From Chitinophaga pinensis (lineage in GTDB: Bacteria; Bacteroidota; Bacteroidia; AKYH767-A; OLB10), in NCBI GenBank assembly GCA_943332105.1, contig CALQOD010000027.1, positions 1-33,111 on the forward strand: a DNA stretch of 33,111 bases, read 5' to 3'. Every line of letters starts with the position of its first letter. The first letter of the stretch is position 1. Both the position numbers and the translations under genes were made by a program. The notes under the pieces are model-generated. The model saw only the letters and a program-made list of their open reading frames with translations. It made no database searches and was not told where the DNA came from. Shown here one piece after another: positions 23,512 through 30,959 of the stretch.

Positions 23512-26193
23512 GTGATGGTGCAACGCTGGCAATTGATAGTTCGGTAACTCCTGCTGAAATAATTCTTGTCGCACCACCGTCTTTTTGCCTTGCTCCATAT
23601 TCAGATGTATATCCCACAACAATTGTTTCTTGCTTCTTCCTGTAAATCGAAACGCACCAATACGAATCAAACAACGCAGCTGCTCTAACTCAATGCTGAT
23701 TCTATTCATAAAATCATACACCGAAACAAACGGACCGTTCTTCATTCGCTCGGGCTCAATCGCTATTGCTACATCGTATTCTAATCCTGCGAGATGAATA
23801 AACCCTAACGTTATTACATCCTCTTCTATACTCGTTAAATACGTTCCACGATTCACGCAAGGTAAATCAATACGCGCTCCCGACATACGCGCTTCATGCA
23901 CATAAAACTCGGTTCGGTAAAAGCCACCAAAATTATTAATCACCCCCACCATAAATTCTAACGGATGATACGCCTTCAAATACAAACTCTGATAACTCTC
24001 CACTGCATACGATGCTGAATGTCCTTTTGAAAACGAATAACCCGCAAAGCTTTCTATTTGTCGCCATACTTCACTCGTAATCGTTTCGCTGTATCCTCGT
24101 TCGTTGCAATTCGAGAAAAAACGATTTTTAATTTTTAAAAACTCTTCCCTCGATCTAAACTTCCCACTCATGCCTCTACGCAATACATCCGCCTCTGATA
24201 AATCAAGTCCTGCAAAGTGATGCGCCACTTTAATCACATCTTCCTGATACACCATCACCCCATAGGTTTCTTCCATCAGCTCTTTCATAACGGGGTGGAT
24301 ATACGTTCTTTTCTCCGGATGGTGTGTTCGAAGAATATATTCCCGCATCATACCACTGCTTGCTACACCAGGACGAATAATCGAACTCGCAGCCACCAAC
24401 TGTATGTACTGATCAACATTCAACTTTTTCAATAACATGCGCATCGCAGGACTCTCCACATAAAAACAACCTATGCATCGTCCTTCGCGAATTAATTTTT
24501 TAATAGCCTCGTCTTTTTTGAAATCCTCCACCCGTCGGATATCAATCGCGATTCCTTTATTCTTCTTCACCAACTCAATAGTGTCTTTAATATGGCATAG
24601 TCCACGCTGACTTAAAATATCATACTTGTACAATCCCACATCTTCTGATTCGAGCATACTAAATTGCGTTACTGGAAATCCTTTGGGAGGATAGTTCAAT
24701 GCAGTGTAAGCATAAATAGGTTTCTCCGAAATAATTATTCCTCCTGCATGCACACTCAGGTGATGCGGAAAATCTTTGAGCAGTGCGCCATACTTTAAAA
24801 TCAGTTTGCCATACTCACCCGCCGTTGTATAATCGCCTGTGTTTTGAAGTGCATCAATTTCTGCTTTCGGCAAACCAAATACTTTTCCTAATTCACGAAT
24901 CACTGCATCACGTTGAAAAGTAGTGTACGTTCCCATCAGCACCACATGATTTTCTCCATGTCGGTTAAAAATATAATTCGTGATTTCATCTCTATCCTTC
25001 CACGAAAAATCTAAATCGAAGTCGGGAGGGTTTTGCCGATACGGATTAATAAACCGCTCGAAATATAAATCGAGACCATCGGGATCTACATCGGTAATGT
25101 TTAAGCAATACGCCACCATACTGTTTGCGCCGCTCCCTCTTCCAACGTAAAAGAAACCGCGCTTTCGTGCAAAGCGAAGAATATCCCAGTTAATCAGAAA
25201 GTAAGCACAGAAGCCAAGGTTAATAATCATGTCGAGCTCTTTCTCTATGCGCGCCTTGATTTTATCCGTCATTCTTGCACCATATCTTTTTTCTACGCCC
25301 TTATAGGTTTCTCTTCTTAGTAATGCGGCATCCAACTCTTTACTGCCCGTGAAACATTGTTTATTTTTACTCTGATGGAAGTCGAAGGAGATATGACAAT
25401 TTTTAAAAACATGTTCGGTATTTTTTATTACCTCCGGATATTCTTTATAACGCTCACGTATATCCGCCTCTGATTTAAACGTTTCGTCTTCCTTACAAAA
25501 AGCAGTTGCGGGCACACGACTTAGTAGTTCATTGTTTCCGATGGCGGTTAGCAATCGATGAATGTTATGATCCGTTTTATTACGCACATTCACCGGAGAA
25601 AGTACCACACATTTATGATAGGCTTCTGGTGAAAGCGAGAATTGTATTTGTAACAATTCATCCTCTCGAACACCGATGTACTCGTATTCTCGAAGTGTGT
25701 TTTGAGGATTCTTTTTTTCTTTGGATGCCATGGCCTTCATCAATTCACCTCGTTGAGCGCGCTTGCCAACAAACATTGATGATTCAAAAGAAATGTCTTT
25801 TAGAAAAGGAGTGTTCATAGGATAAACCACAAACACATTTTTAAATATCGGCGCTCGTTCTGGTATAACGGCATCGCGGTTACCCGATGTTTTATTTTTT
25901 TCCGAAGCTGTTTTTAAGCAATCAGACAAGAAAATATTTAGCTCTTCAAATCCCTCGTTGTTTTGTGCTAATCCAATAAACCGCAACTCATCGCCATCAT
26001 GAAAGGCAATGCCCGCTATGGGTTGAATATTGAATTGTGGCGCTAGTCGGACAAAGTCAAGAATGCCCGAGGTATTATTAATATCCGTTAAAGCAATTTT
26101 ATTCAGTCCCTGCTGTTTCGCTTCGTGCAGGAGCTGTTCTACCGACATTGTTCCGTAGTAAAAGCTGAACCATGAATGACAGTTCAAAAACAT
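23104..26193 (-). CDS. dnaE: DNA polymerase III alpha-type subunit, short error-prone (DnaE2/ImuC-like) form
   Basis: A 1029-residue C-family DNA polymerase. The order is PHP domain (from residue 1: NCHSWFSFYYGTMSVEQLL, with LTDINNTSG), palm with the catalytic PPDFDLDF (Asp391, Asp393), fingers with LSVHAGGIIIS, helix-hairpin region (QIESFAGYSFSKGHSASYAV), and a C-terminal OB-fold (about 900-1020: [20 protein letters not shown]). It lacks the long C-terminus and exonuclease of the main replicative Bacteroidota enzyme, whose usual size is much larger. With dinB and a LexA-like repressor upstream, this points to a second, damage-induced polymerase. A 46-codon gene precedes it by 37 nt. The last about 400 bp are duplicated at the front of fhs. 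The full copy ends GRDDLSKT; the displaced copy would have ended GRDDLSKS. Confidence 0.9.
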   Translation of the reverse strand: MFLNCHSWFSFYYGTMSVEQLLHEAKQQGLNKIALTDINNTSGILDFVRLAPQFNIQPIAGIAFHDGDELRFIGLAQNNEGFEELNIFLSDCLKTASEKNKTSGNRDAVIPERAPIFKNVFVVYPMNTPFLKDISFESSMFVGKRAQRGELMKAMASKEKKNPQNTLREYEYIGVREDELLQIQFSLSPEAYHKCVVLSPVNVRNKTDHNIHRLLTAIGNNELLSRVPATAFCKEDETFKSEADIRERYKEYPEVIKNTEHVFKNCHISFDFHQSKNKQCFTGSKELDAALLRRETYKGVEKRYGARMTDKIKARIEKELDMIINLGFCAYFLINWDILRFARKRGFFYVGRGSGANSMVAYCLNITDVDPDGLDLYFERFINPYRQNPPDFDLDFSWKDRDEITNYIFNRHGENHVVLMGTYTTFQRDAVIRELGKVFGLPKAEIDALQNTGDYTTAGEYGKLILKYGALLKDFPHHLSVHAGGIIISEKPIYAYTALNYPPKGFPVTQFSMLESEDVGLYKYDILSQRGLCHIKDTIELVKKNKGIAIDIRRVEDFKKDEAIKKLIREGRCIGCFYVESPAMRMLLKKLNVDQYIQLVAASSIIRPGVASSGMMREYILRTHHPEKRTYIHPVMKELMEETYGVMVYQEDVIKVAHHFAGLDLSEADVLRRGMSGKFRSREEFLKIKNRFFSNCNERGYSETITSEVWRQIESFAGYSFSKGHSASYAVESYQSLYLKAYHPLEFMVGVINNFGGFYRTEFYVHEARMSGARIDLPCVNRGTYLTSIEEDVITLGFIHLAGLEYDVAIAIEPERMKNGPFVSVYDFMNRISIELEQLRCLIRIGAFRFTGRSKKQLLWDIHLNMEQGKKTVVRQELFQQELPNYQLPALHHHDLEDALDEIELIGFPVCSPFELLKQLPEKFPYPKIKVKELSDYVGKQVCILGYLVTIKPTRTGKGESMSFGCFIDEEGAFVDTTHFPMIHKQYPFRGRGIYLITGRVDIEFGFCSITVSWMEKLATVGRDDLSKT

Positions 26194-26230
26194 AACAACA
26201 ACCGATTGAAATAAACATTAGCTCCTTTGA

Positions 26231-26371
26231 TTAGTAACGACGCTGATAGCGTGTGTTTTTTTGCAGATAGGCTTCCTTGATTTGTAAATAAAGAAGTCCT
26301 GCTAATGAAACAATCATTAATGCAACTGGTGTGTAGCGCAAGGCTGTCAGAATTAAGTCTAATGAATCCAT
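26231..26371 (-). CDS. 46-residue single-pass membrane peptide in the dnaE-dinB locus
   Basis: A short open frame reading MDSLDLILTALRYTPVALMI, then VSLAGLLYLQIKEAYLQKNTRYQRRY and stop. Residues 5-30 form one predicted membrane helix, and the end is strongly basic (RYQRRY), which predicts the C-terminus inside the cell. It sits between the operator-bearing promoter and dnaE, 37 nt before the dnaE start, and would be the first gene of that transcript. No family is known to me. Supporting points are the typical helix composition, a positive-inside tail and the position; codon evidence is limited by its size. A damage-induced membrane peptide could act as a checkpoint or inhibitor, but that is speculation. 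Confidence 0.6.
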   Translation of the reverse strand: MDSLDLILTALRYTPVALMIVSLAGLLYLQIKEAYLQKNTRYQRRY

Positions 26372-26480
26372 AGTATAAGGTGTTTAGTATTTCTGATTTT
26401 TCTACTTTTATCCCGCTACCGTGTAACTCCTTCCTTAGCTACACGGCAACGCGACGATCAACCAATTCAGTTTGAGGCAA

Positions 26481-26509
26481 CAATTCTATAAAGATTGTAA
26501 TACAATCAA
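26481..26509 (-). promoter_or_regulatory. Probable promoter of the small peptide-dnaE operon
   Basis: On the minus strand a TTG (-33, at 26507-26509) is followed after 18 bp by TAGAATTG (-7, at 26481-26488), close to the Bacteroidota consensus TTG-N19-TAnnTTTG. The 26493-26507 operator fills the spacer and overlaps the -33 element, so a bound repressor would block RNA polymerase. Confidence 0.5.
26493..26507. promoter_or_regulatory. Operator 1, LexA-like palindrome (dnaE side)
   Basis: GATTGTAATACAATC is a perfect 7-1-7 palindrome. It belongs to a group of four similar sites in the locus and lies on the spacer of the probable dnaE-operon promoter. The binding protein is inferred to be the neighbouring XRE-S24 regulator. 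Confidence 0.75.
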
Positions 26510-26516
26510 ACATGAT

Positions 26517-26531
26517 GGTTGTAATATAGTC
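26517..26531. promoter_or_regulatory. Operator 2, LexA-like palindrome (dnaE side)
   Basis: GGTTGTAATATAGTC is an imperfect copy of operator 1. Its centre is exactly 24 bp from that of operator 1, the same distance as in the pair between dinB and the repressor gene. Confidence 0.65.
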
Positions 26532-26577
26532 TTTCTGTTTTCAGAAAACCAAATTCCCACCCAAAAAAATTTGTAAC

Positions 26578-27756
26578 TTATTGATTGTCTGATTTATTTT
26601 TTTGATTGTATTTCAATCCGACCGCCCTTGAAACAGCCGCGTTGCCAAACTTTTTGCGCAAATGATCCATGGCCTGGTACAAATTAATGATCTCTTCGGA
26701 GTCTTCAAAAAGGTTGATTTGATTTCCGCCACCCACCAGATGACTAAATCGAATTCCAATCAGGCGAATCAGCATTCGGCGTTCATATAGTTTATCAAAA
26801 AGCTCCTTCGCTTTTGCTATAAGCGTATGGTCGGAAGAGGTGTATGATATGCGCGACTGTGTAGTATGCGTATCAAAATTCGAGTAACGTATTTTTACGG
26901 TAATGCATGCCGTTAGTTTATTATCAGAACGTAATTGAAAAGCCAGCTTCTCCGTCATCTTTACCAATAACGATTTCAAAAATGCTACATCGGCTGTATC
27001 TTGTTCAAAGGTTTCCTCGGTAGAAATCGATTTACGTTCGCTGTAGGGTTCAACGGGAGTATTGTCGATGCCATTAGCTTTTTTCCAAAGCACGATTCCG
27101 TTTTCGCCTAATACTTTTGTTAAGAGGTCGGGCGGCATTTCCTGTAAAGTATAAACACGTTCAACGCCCATGCTTCGTAAAAGCGTGTAGGTTTTATCAC
27201 CTACCATCGGAATCTTTTTAATAGAGAGTGGCGCAAGAAATAATTTTTCGTTCCCAAAATCAATCTGCTTTTGTCCGTTAGGCTTTGCTTCTCCCGTTGC
27301 TACTTTCGATACCGTTTTATTTTCTGATAATCCGAAGGAAATAGGAAGTCCTGTTTCTTTCATGATACGCTGTCGCAATTCCGAAGTATAATTATAACAT
27401 CCAAAAAAACGATCCATGCCTGTCATGTCAATATAAAACTCATCGATGGATGCTTTCTCATAAACAGGAACATCTTCTTTAATAATATCGGTGACCACTT
27501 CTGAATAATACGAGTAGCGATCATAATCACCACGAATAATAATCGCATCCGGACAAAGTCGGCGGGCCAGTTTAATCGGCATCGCGGAGTGCACTCCAAA
27601 GGCGCGAGCCTCGTAACTACAAGCGGCTACAACGCCTCTATCACTAGTACCTCCAACAATAACGGGTTTGTTATGCAACGCAGAATTTTCCAGTCGTGAA
27701 ACCGAAACAAAGAAACTATCCAGATCCATATGCACTATCGTGCGGTCTTTTTGCAT
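26578..27756 (-). CDS. dinB: DNA polymerase IV (Y-family, DinB)
   Basis: A 392-residue Y-family translesion polymerase. The first catalytic site is at the N-terminus (Asp11 in VHMDLDSFFVSVS), and the second is Asp105-Glu106 in KASIDEFYID. The helix-hairpin and little-finger regions follow (PMVGDKTYTLLRSMGVERVYTLQEM, then LLVKMTEKLAFQLR). A beta-clamp binding motif QINLF lies at 346-350, 42 residues before the end. I set the start at ATG 27756 (MQKDRTIVHMD): the longer frame to 27930 would run through the operators and into the divergent repressor gene and adds residues foreign to the family. A 15-bp near-match to the operator (GATTGTATTTCAATC, 26604-26618) lies in its last codons. Expected to be induced by DNA damage with dnaE. 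Confidence 0.94.
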   Translation of the reverse strand: MQKDRTIVHMDLDSFFVSVSRLENSALHNKPVIVGGTSDRGVVAACSYEARAFGVHSAMPIKLARRLCPDAIIIRGDYDRYSYYSEVVTDIIKEDVPVYEKASIDEFYIDMTGMDRFFGCYNYTSELRQRIMKETGLPISFGLSENKTVSKVATGEAKPNGQKQIDFGNEKLFLAPLSIKKIPMVGDKTYTLLRSMGVERVYTLQEMPPDLLTKVLGENGIVLWKKANGIDNTPVEPYSERKSISTEETFEQDTADVAFLKSLLVKMTEKLAFQLRSDNKLTACITVKIRYSNFDTHTTQSRISYTSSDHTLIAKAKELFDKLYERRMLIRLIGIRFSHLVGGGNQINLFEDSEEIINLYQAMDHLRKKFGNAAVSRAVGLKYNQKNKSDNQ

Positions 27757-27789
27757 GATTTGTTTGTTTGAAAAATTGTTTTTAGTTTT

Positions 27790-27804
27790 GGCGGTAATAC
27801 AATC
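27790..27804. promoter_or_regulatory. Operator 3 (dinB/repressor intergenic)
   Basis: GGCGGTAATACAATC keeps the right half of the palindrome (TACAATC) and the centre, but the left half has diverged. The half-site lies at the probable dinB -7 element (TAGATTGT, 27799-27806 on the minus strand). Confidence 0.5.
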
Positions 27805-27813
27805 TATTTGAAA

Positions 27814-27828
27814 GGTTGTAATATAACC
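27814..27828. promoter_or_regulatory. Operator 4 (dinB/repressor intergenic)
   Basis: GGTTGTAATATAACC is a near-perfect 7-1-7 palindrome with one mismatch. It ends on the TTG of a probable dinB -33 element (27828-27830, minus strand), the same relation as operator 1 has to the dnaE-operon promoter. It lies 10 bp before the repressor ATG. Its centre is 24 bp from that of operator 3. Confidence 0.7.
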
Positions 27829-27838
27829 AAATTTTAAT

Positions 27839-28636
27839 ATGTACTTCAACTCCAACATTAAAATACTTCGTCTACGTCGTAAAATTACGCAAGACATGGT
27901 AGCGGGCGGACTAGGCATTAGTCGTTCCACAATTAACAGTTACGAAAACGGCAGCGTACAAAATCCAACATTGGAAGCGCTCGTTTCTTTTTCGAAGTTT
28001 TTTAAGATGAGTTTAGATACGTTGGTGAAAATCGATTTGTCGCGCGTATCGGAATTTCAGTTATCCGAATTAGAACGCGGGCACGATGTATTTGTAACGG
28101 GTGCGAAGCTACGCGTATTGGCCACTACCGTTGATAGCAACAACAAAGAAAATATTGAAGTCGTTCCTATCAAGGCAAAGGCGGGTTATAAGAGTGGTTA
28201 TGCCGATCCTGATTTTATCAAGAAGCTACCCACGTTTCAATTGCCAATTTTATTTGGTGAACGCAAATACAGAATGTTTCAAATCAGCGGCGACTCTATG
28301 ATGCCTATTCCTGATAAGAGCTGGGTGATTGGAGAGTATGTAGAAAACTTCTACGATATTAAAGATGGGCAGGCTTATGTTTTTCTGACAGAAGACGATG
28401 GTGTTGTTTTTAAAGTTGCGAATAACAACATTAAGAAGAAAAAAAGTTTAACACTACAATCATTGAATCCGCTTTACGATGCGTATGATGTTCCTGTGAA
28501 CGAGATTCGCGAGGTGTGGAAATTTTGCAACTACCTCAGTAGCGAAATCCCTGATAAATACTGGGAGCGCGACAAGATTCTAAAGAAGATCGAAAAGGTA
28601 GAGGCGGAGATGATAGCGATTAAGAAGGCGTTGTAG
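27839..28636 (+). CDS. XRE-family S24 (LexA-like) self-cleaving transcriptional repressor
   Basis: A 265-residue two-domain regulator. The N-terminal helix-turn-helix is of the XRE/Cro type (about 8-62: IKILRLRRKITQDMVAGGLG, then ISRSTINSYENGSVQNPTLEAL). The C-terminal S24 peptidase domain (about 110-235) carries the catalytic dyad Ser153 (SGDSMMPIP) and Lys192 (VVFKVANN). A fitting scissile bond Ala115-Gly116 (KAKAGYKSG) lies at the hinge. Such proteins cleave themselves when RecA filaments form and so release the SOS-like genes. The gene is divergent from dinB across 82 bp that hold two operators, which implies autoregulation. It resembles phage CI-like and Bacteroidota LexA-type repressors rather than classical LexA with a winged helix. 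The last helix (ILKKIEKVEAEMIAIKKAL) is a coiled coil. Confidence 0.9.
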   Translation: MYFNSNIKILRLRRKITQDMVAGGLGISRSTINSYENGSVQNPTLEALVSFSKFFKMSLDTLVKIDLSRVSEFQLSELERGHDVFVTGAKLRVLATTVDSNNKENIEVVPIKAKAGYKSGYADPDFIKKLPTFQLPILFGERKYRMFQISGDSMMPIPDKSWVIGEYVENFYDIKDGQAYVFLTEDDGVVFKVANNNIKKKKSLTLQSLNPLYDAYDVPVNEIREVWKFCNYLSSEIPDKYWERDKILKKIEKVEAEMIAIKKAL

Positions 28637-28646
28637 TTAGAATATT

Positions 28647-29306
28647 CTATCTCCCCTTCACCCTTTTAAACACAACCCCTTTATTATTTGTTAGCGAAGA
28701 ATAATCATCACTAAAATCCCAAGATACACGAACGTCATTCTGATTCATGATTCCTTCTGCGCTTGTTTCAGATATTGCTTTCCATTTTCCTGAAAGCTCT
28801 ATCACCTTCGTAAAGTTTTCTGAATTAGTTTGTCCATTCATTGAATAAACTGCAGTCCGAAAAGCAAGTCCATCAAAAGCAAGCGTTGTATAAATTTGTG
28901 CGTCTTCGTTGATTGATTCCCAAACATAACCAGCAGAGGTGCCAATCTCTTTTACAAGAGGACTATTATTATCGATTTCTTCTATTCCTGTTTTTACCTC
29001 TTTCGTTCCTGTGCATCGCTCTGCGAGTTCATCAAACTTTTTACTCAGCTCCGGATTCTGTGAAAAATTTACTTTCTCCCAATTTTCTACACCCAGCTCT
29101 TTGCTGATTGCATCACGACAAGCCTCTTTATTTTCTGCAGACCATTCGGTGTTGCCTGGCTCCGTTAAACAACGACAAAGATCGACAGGTGCGCTCGTCT
29201 CTTTATTAGCTTCGTTAGCATTAGTCGTTTCTATTTTTTCGGTTGATCCCCCACCGCATCCAACGAGGAAATAAGATAACATTAAAATAAGAATTGGTTT
29301 TTTCAT
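28647..29306 (-). CDS. Lipoprotein of unknown function
   Basis: A 219-residue predicted lipoprotein: signal peptide with lipobox LVGC (Cys17) followed by GGGS and a flexible Thr/Asn-rich linker (about 20-40). A first domain (about 41-105) carries four cysteines (LCRCLTEPG, EACRDAI, AERCTG), which suggests disulfides. The second domain (about 120-219) is beta-rich and ends in DVRVSWDFSDDYSSLTNNKG and VVFKRVKGR, which resembles a lipocalin-like or META-like strand pattern. I do not recognise a family. It ends 10 bp from the convergent repressor gene. Confidence 0.75.
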   Translation of the reverse strand: MKKPILILMLSYFLVGCGGGSTEKIETTNANEANKETSAPVDLCRCLTEPGNTEWSAENKEACRDAISKELGVENWEKVNFSQNPELSKKFDELAERCTGTKEVKTGIEEIDNNSPLVKEIGTSAGYVWESINEDAQIYTTLAFDGLAFRTAVYSMNGQTNSENFTKVIELSGKWKAISETSAEGIMNQNDVRVSWDFSDDYSSLTNNKGVVFKRVKGR

Positions 29307-29403
29307 GTTAATGGTAGTTTCTTTAAAATGTGTTTATTGTCTTTACCTTATTAAAAATATTAGGCTTATTCAAATATACCAATAAATCTATTATATAAAC
29401 ACA

Positions 29404-29443
29404 AAAGCGGTGTGGTCTGCCTAAGGCTCTACTACACCGCTTT
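29404..29443 (-). terminator. Intrinsic terminator of the pirin-nitroreductase operon
   Basis: A 10-bp stem (AAAGCGGTGT paired with ACACCGCTTT) encloses a 20-nt loop with some inner pairing. On the minus strand a T run follows. It lies 17 nt past the nitroreductase stop. No gene lies in 29307-29460 otherwise. Confidence 0.7.
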
Positions 29444-29460
29444 GATGGTAATAAATAATT

Positions 29461-30027
29461 TTACTTCTTAACCAATACCTCTTCTAAAGCCTTGCGCGAA
29501 CGTGGAGCTACTTCTCTTTCGTTGAAAGGAGCTGGTAATTGTTCTGCGCTGCCTGGATAACCTAAGGCAATTAAAACAACAGGATCAAGGTCTTCCCTTA
29601 AATTAAAAACCTCTTTTGTTTTAGCAACATCAAAGCCGCCCATTAAGTGTCCTAATACTCCGTTTGCGGTTGCTTCCAACATCAAATTTTGATTAGCAGC
29701 ACCAACATCATGCATATAATGACGGTTAAGGTTACCGTTAGTAAACTTTTTTCTTGCTAATGAAATTAGTAACACCGCGGCTTCTTTTGCCCATGTTTGA
29801 TTGCCTGGCATTAATACTTCTATCATCTGATTAAACGCGGGTGTTCCACGATGCGCTGCATAATACAACCATGGCTGTTCATTCATACTGCTGGCCGCCC
29901 AAGAGGCTGCTTCAATAAATTGATTTAATAATTCATCGGAAATGTTTTTATCTGAAAAAGCGCGTGCACTCCATCTTTCTTTAATAAGTGAATTTACGTC
30001 GTAGTTTGTATTTGCTATTTTATTCAT
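29461..30027 (-). CDS. Nitroreductase family protein
   Basis: A 188-residue FMN-dependent nitroreductase-family enzyme, cytoplasmic. The N-terminal FMN-contacting motif is RWSARAFSDKNIS. Then come SWAASSMNEQPWLYYAA, the central helix HDVGAANQNLMLEATANGV with GHLMGGFDVAKTKEVFN, and PVVLIALGYPG with a C-terminal basic PRSRKALEE. The family reduces nitro compounds or quinones, or has special oxidase roles, using NAD(P)H. The exact substrate is not visible. It starts 11 nt after the pirin stop, so the two are one transcript with a probable redox- or aromatics-stress role. Confidence 0.9.
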   Translation of the reverse strand: MNKIANTNYDVNSLIKERWSARAFSDKNISDELLNQFIEAASWAASSMNEQPWLYYAAHRGTPAFNQMIEVLMPGNQTWAKEAAVLLISLARKKFTNGNLNRHYMHDVGAANQNLMLEATANGVLGHLMGGFDVAKTKEVFNLREDLDPVVLIALGYPGSAEQLPAPFNEREVAPRSRKALEEVLVKK

Positions 30028-30038
30028 TGTCTTTCTTT

Positions 30039-30881
30039 TTATAAGGATCCCATTAATCCGTTTTCGTAATCGTGTATTGCTTGTATAATTTCTGTTTTAC
30101 TGTTCATTACAAATGGACCGTAGGATACCAGCGGTTCGTTAATTGTCTCACCCGCCATAAACAACAACTCCGAATCACGTATAGCCTTTACCGTTATATT
30201 GTTTCCTTCGTCACTTAACCAGACCAAGTGTTGTGCTGGCACCTCATATTCGTCGACCTTTGTTTCTCCCTTTGTTAAATAGTAGGATGCGGTAAATCCT
30301 TTTGCAACTTCAATTGTTACTTCTTCTCCTTCGGGAATAATAACATGTAACAAGGATACTGGTGAAAATGTTTTTGCTGGCCCTTCTAAATTTTTATAGG
30401 CGCCCGCTATCACACGCACTTGACTGTTACCATCTTCTAAAACAGGTATAGTTTCCGATTTTATATCCTGATAGGATGGGGCCATCATTTTATGCGCCGC
30501 CGGTAGATTAATCCAAAGTTGTATTAAATGTAAAACACCTCCTGTTTTAGAAAAACTTTCAGTAGCGCCCTCTGAATGTACTACTCCACTTCCCGCTGTC
30601 ATCCATTGTACATCTCCACCTTTTATTCTTCCAATATTTCCAAAACTATCTTTGTGCTCTACTTCGCCATCAAACAAAATAGTGACGGGCGCAAATCCGC
30701 GGTGTGGGTGTGGTGGAACAAAAAATGGTTCGCCAGCAGGAATATACTTAGGCCCAAAATGATCTAGCATTATAAAGGGACTGATTTGTTCTACCCATTG
30801 GTTTGGCAGCGGACTCATCACAAATTGTTTGGGTCCTAGGTTTTTCTTTTCAGAAGGAATTATCTTTTTAACTGTTTTCAT
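30039..30881 (-). CDS. Pirin family protein (cupin)
   Basis: A 280-residue bicupin of the pirin family. The metal-binding motif is PPHPHRGFAPVTILFDGEVEHKDSFG (His-x-His, then the second pair at SGVVHSEGA), followed by the pirin-type C-terminal cupin (GEEVTIEVAKGF, then LFMAGETINEPLVSYGPFVMN). Some pirins are quercetin 2,3-dioxygenases and others are regulators; the residues fit an iron-binding site. I chose ATG 30881 (MKTVKKIIPSE) over 30926, because the longer frame runs over the promoter elements and a palindrome. It is the first gene of the operon with the nitroreductase. Confidence 0.9.
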   Translation of the reverse strand: MKTVKKIIPSEKKNLGPKQFVMSPLPNQWVEQISPFIMLDHFGPKYIPAGEPFFVPPHPHRGFAPVTILFDGEVEHKDSFGNIGRIKGGDVQWMTAGSGVVHSEGATESFSKTGGVLHLIQLWINLPAAHKMMAPSYQDIKSETIPVLEDGNSQVRVIAGAYKNLEGPAKTFSPVSLLHVIIPEGEEVTIEVAKGFTASYYLTKGETKVDEYEVPAQHLVWLSDEGNNITVKAIRDSELLFMAGETINEPLVSYGPFVMNSKTEIIQAIHDYENGLMGSL

Positions 30882-30894
30882 AGTTGCTGTGACG

Positions 30895-30902
30895 CAAAGA
30901 TA
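30895..30902 (-). promoter_or_regulatory. Probable pirin promoter, -7 element
   Basis: TATCTTTG on the minus strand matches the consensus TAnnTTTG. It is placed 14 nt upstream of the pirin ATG, and TTG lies 21 bp upstream within the palindrome at 30913-30928. Confidence 0.5.
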
Positions 30903-30912
30903 TACTTTTAAT

Positions 30913-30928
30913 TGTTGTATATACAACA
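30913..30928. promoter_or_regulatory. 16-bp perfect palindrome at the pirin promoter
   Basis: TGTTGTATATACAACA is a perfect inverted repeat that lies over the -33 part of the pirin promoter. The TTGTATATACAA core resembles sites bound by MarR/HxlR-type regulators. No such regulator is in the window, so the binding protein is inferred. Confidence 0.6.
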
Positions 30929-30959
30929 GTTTTTTGTTCTCGTATGAAAGTCAACGTGA

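Noticed and set aside
27757-27930. 58-codon N-terminal extension of dinB
   Set aside because: It would cover the operators and overlap the divergent repressor gene, and its sequence does not belong to the Y-family start, which is MQKDRTIVHMDLDSFF.
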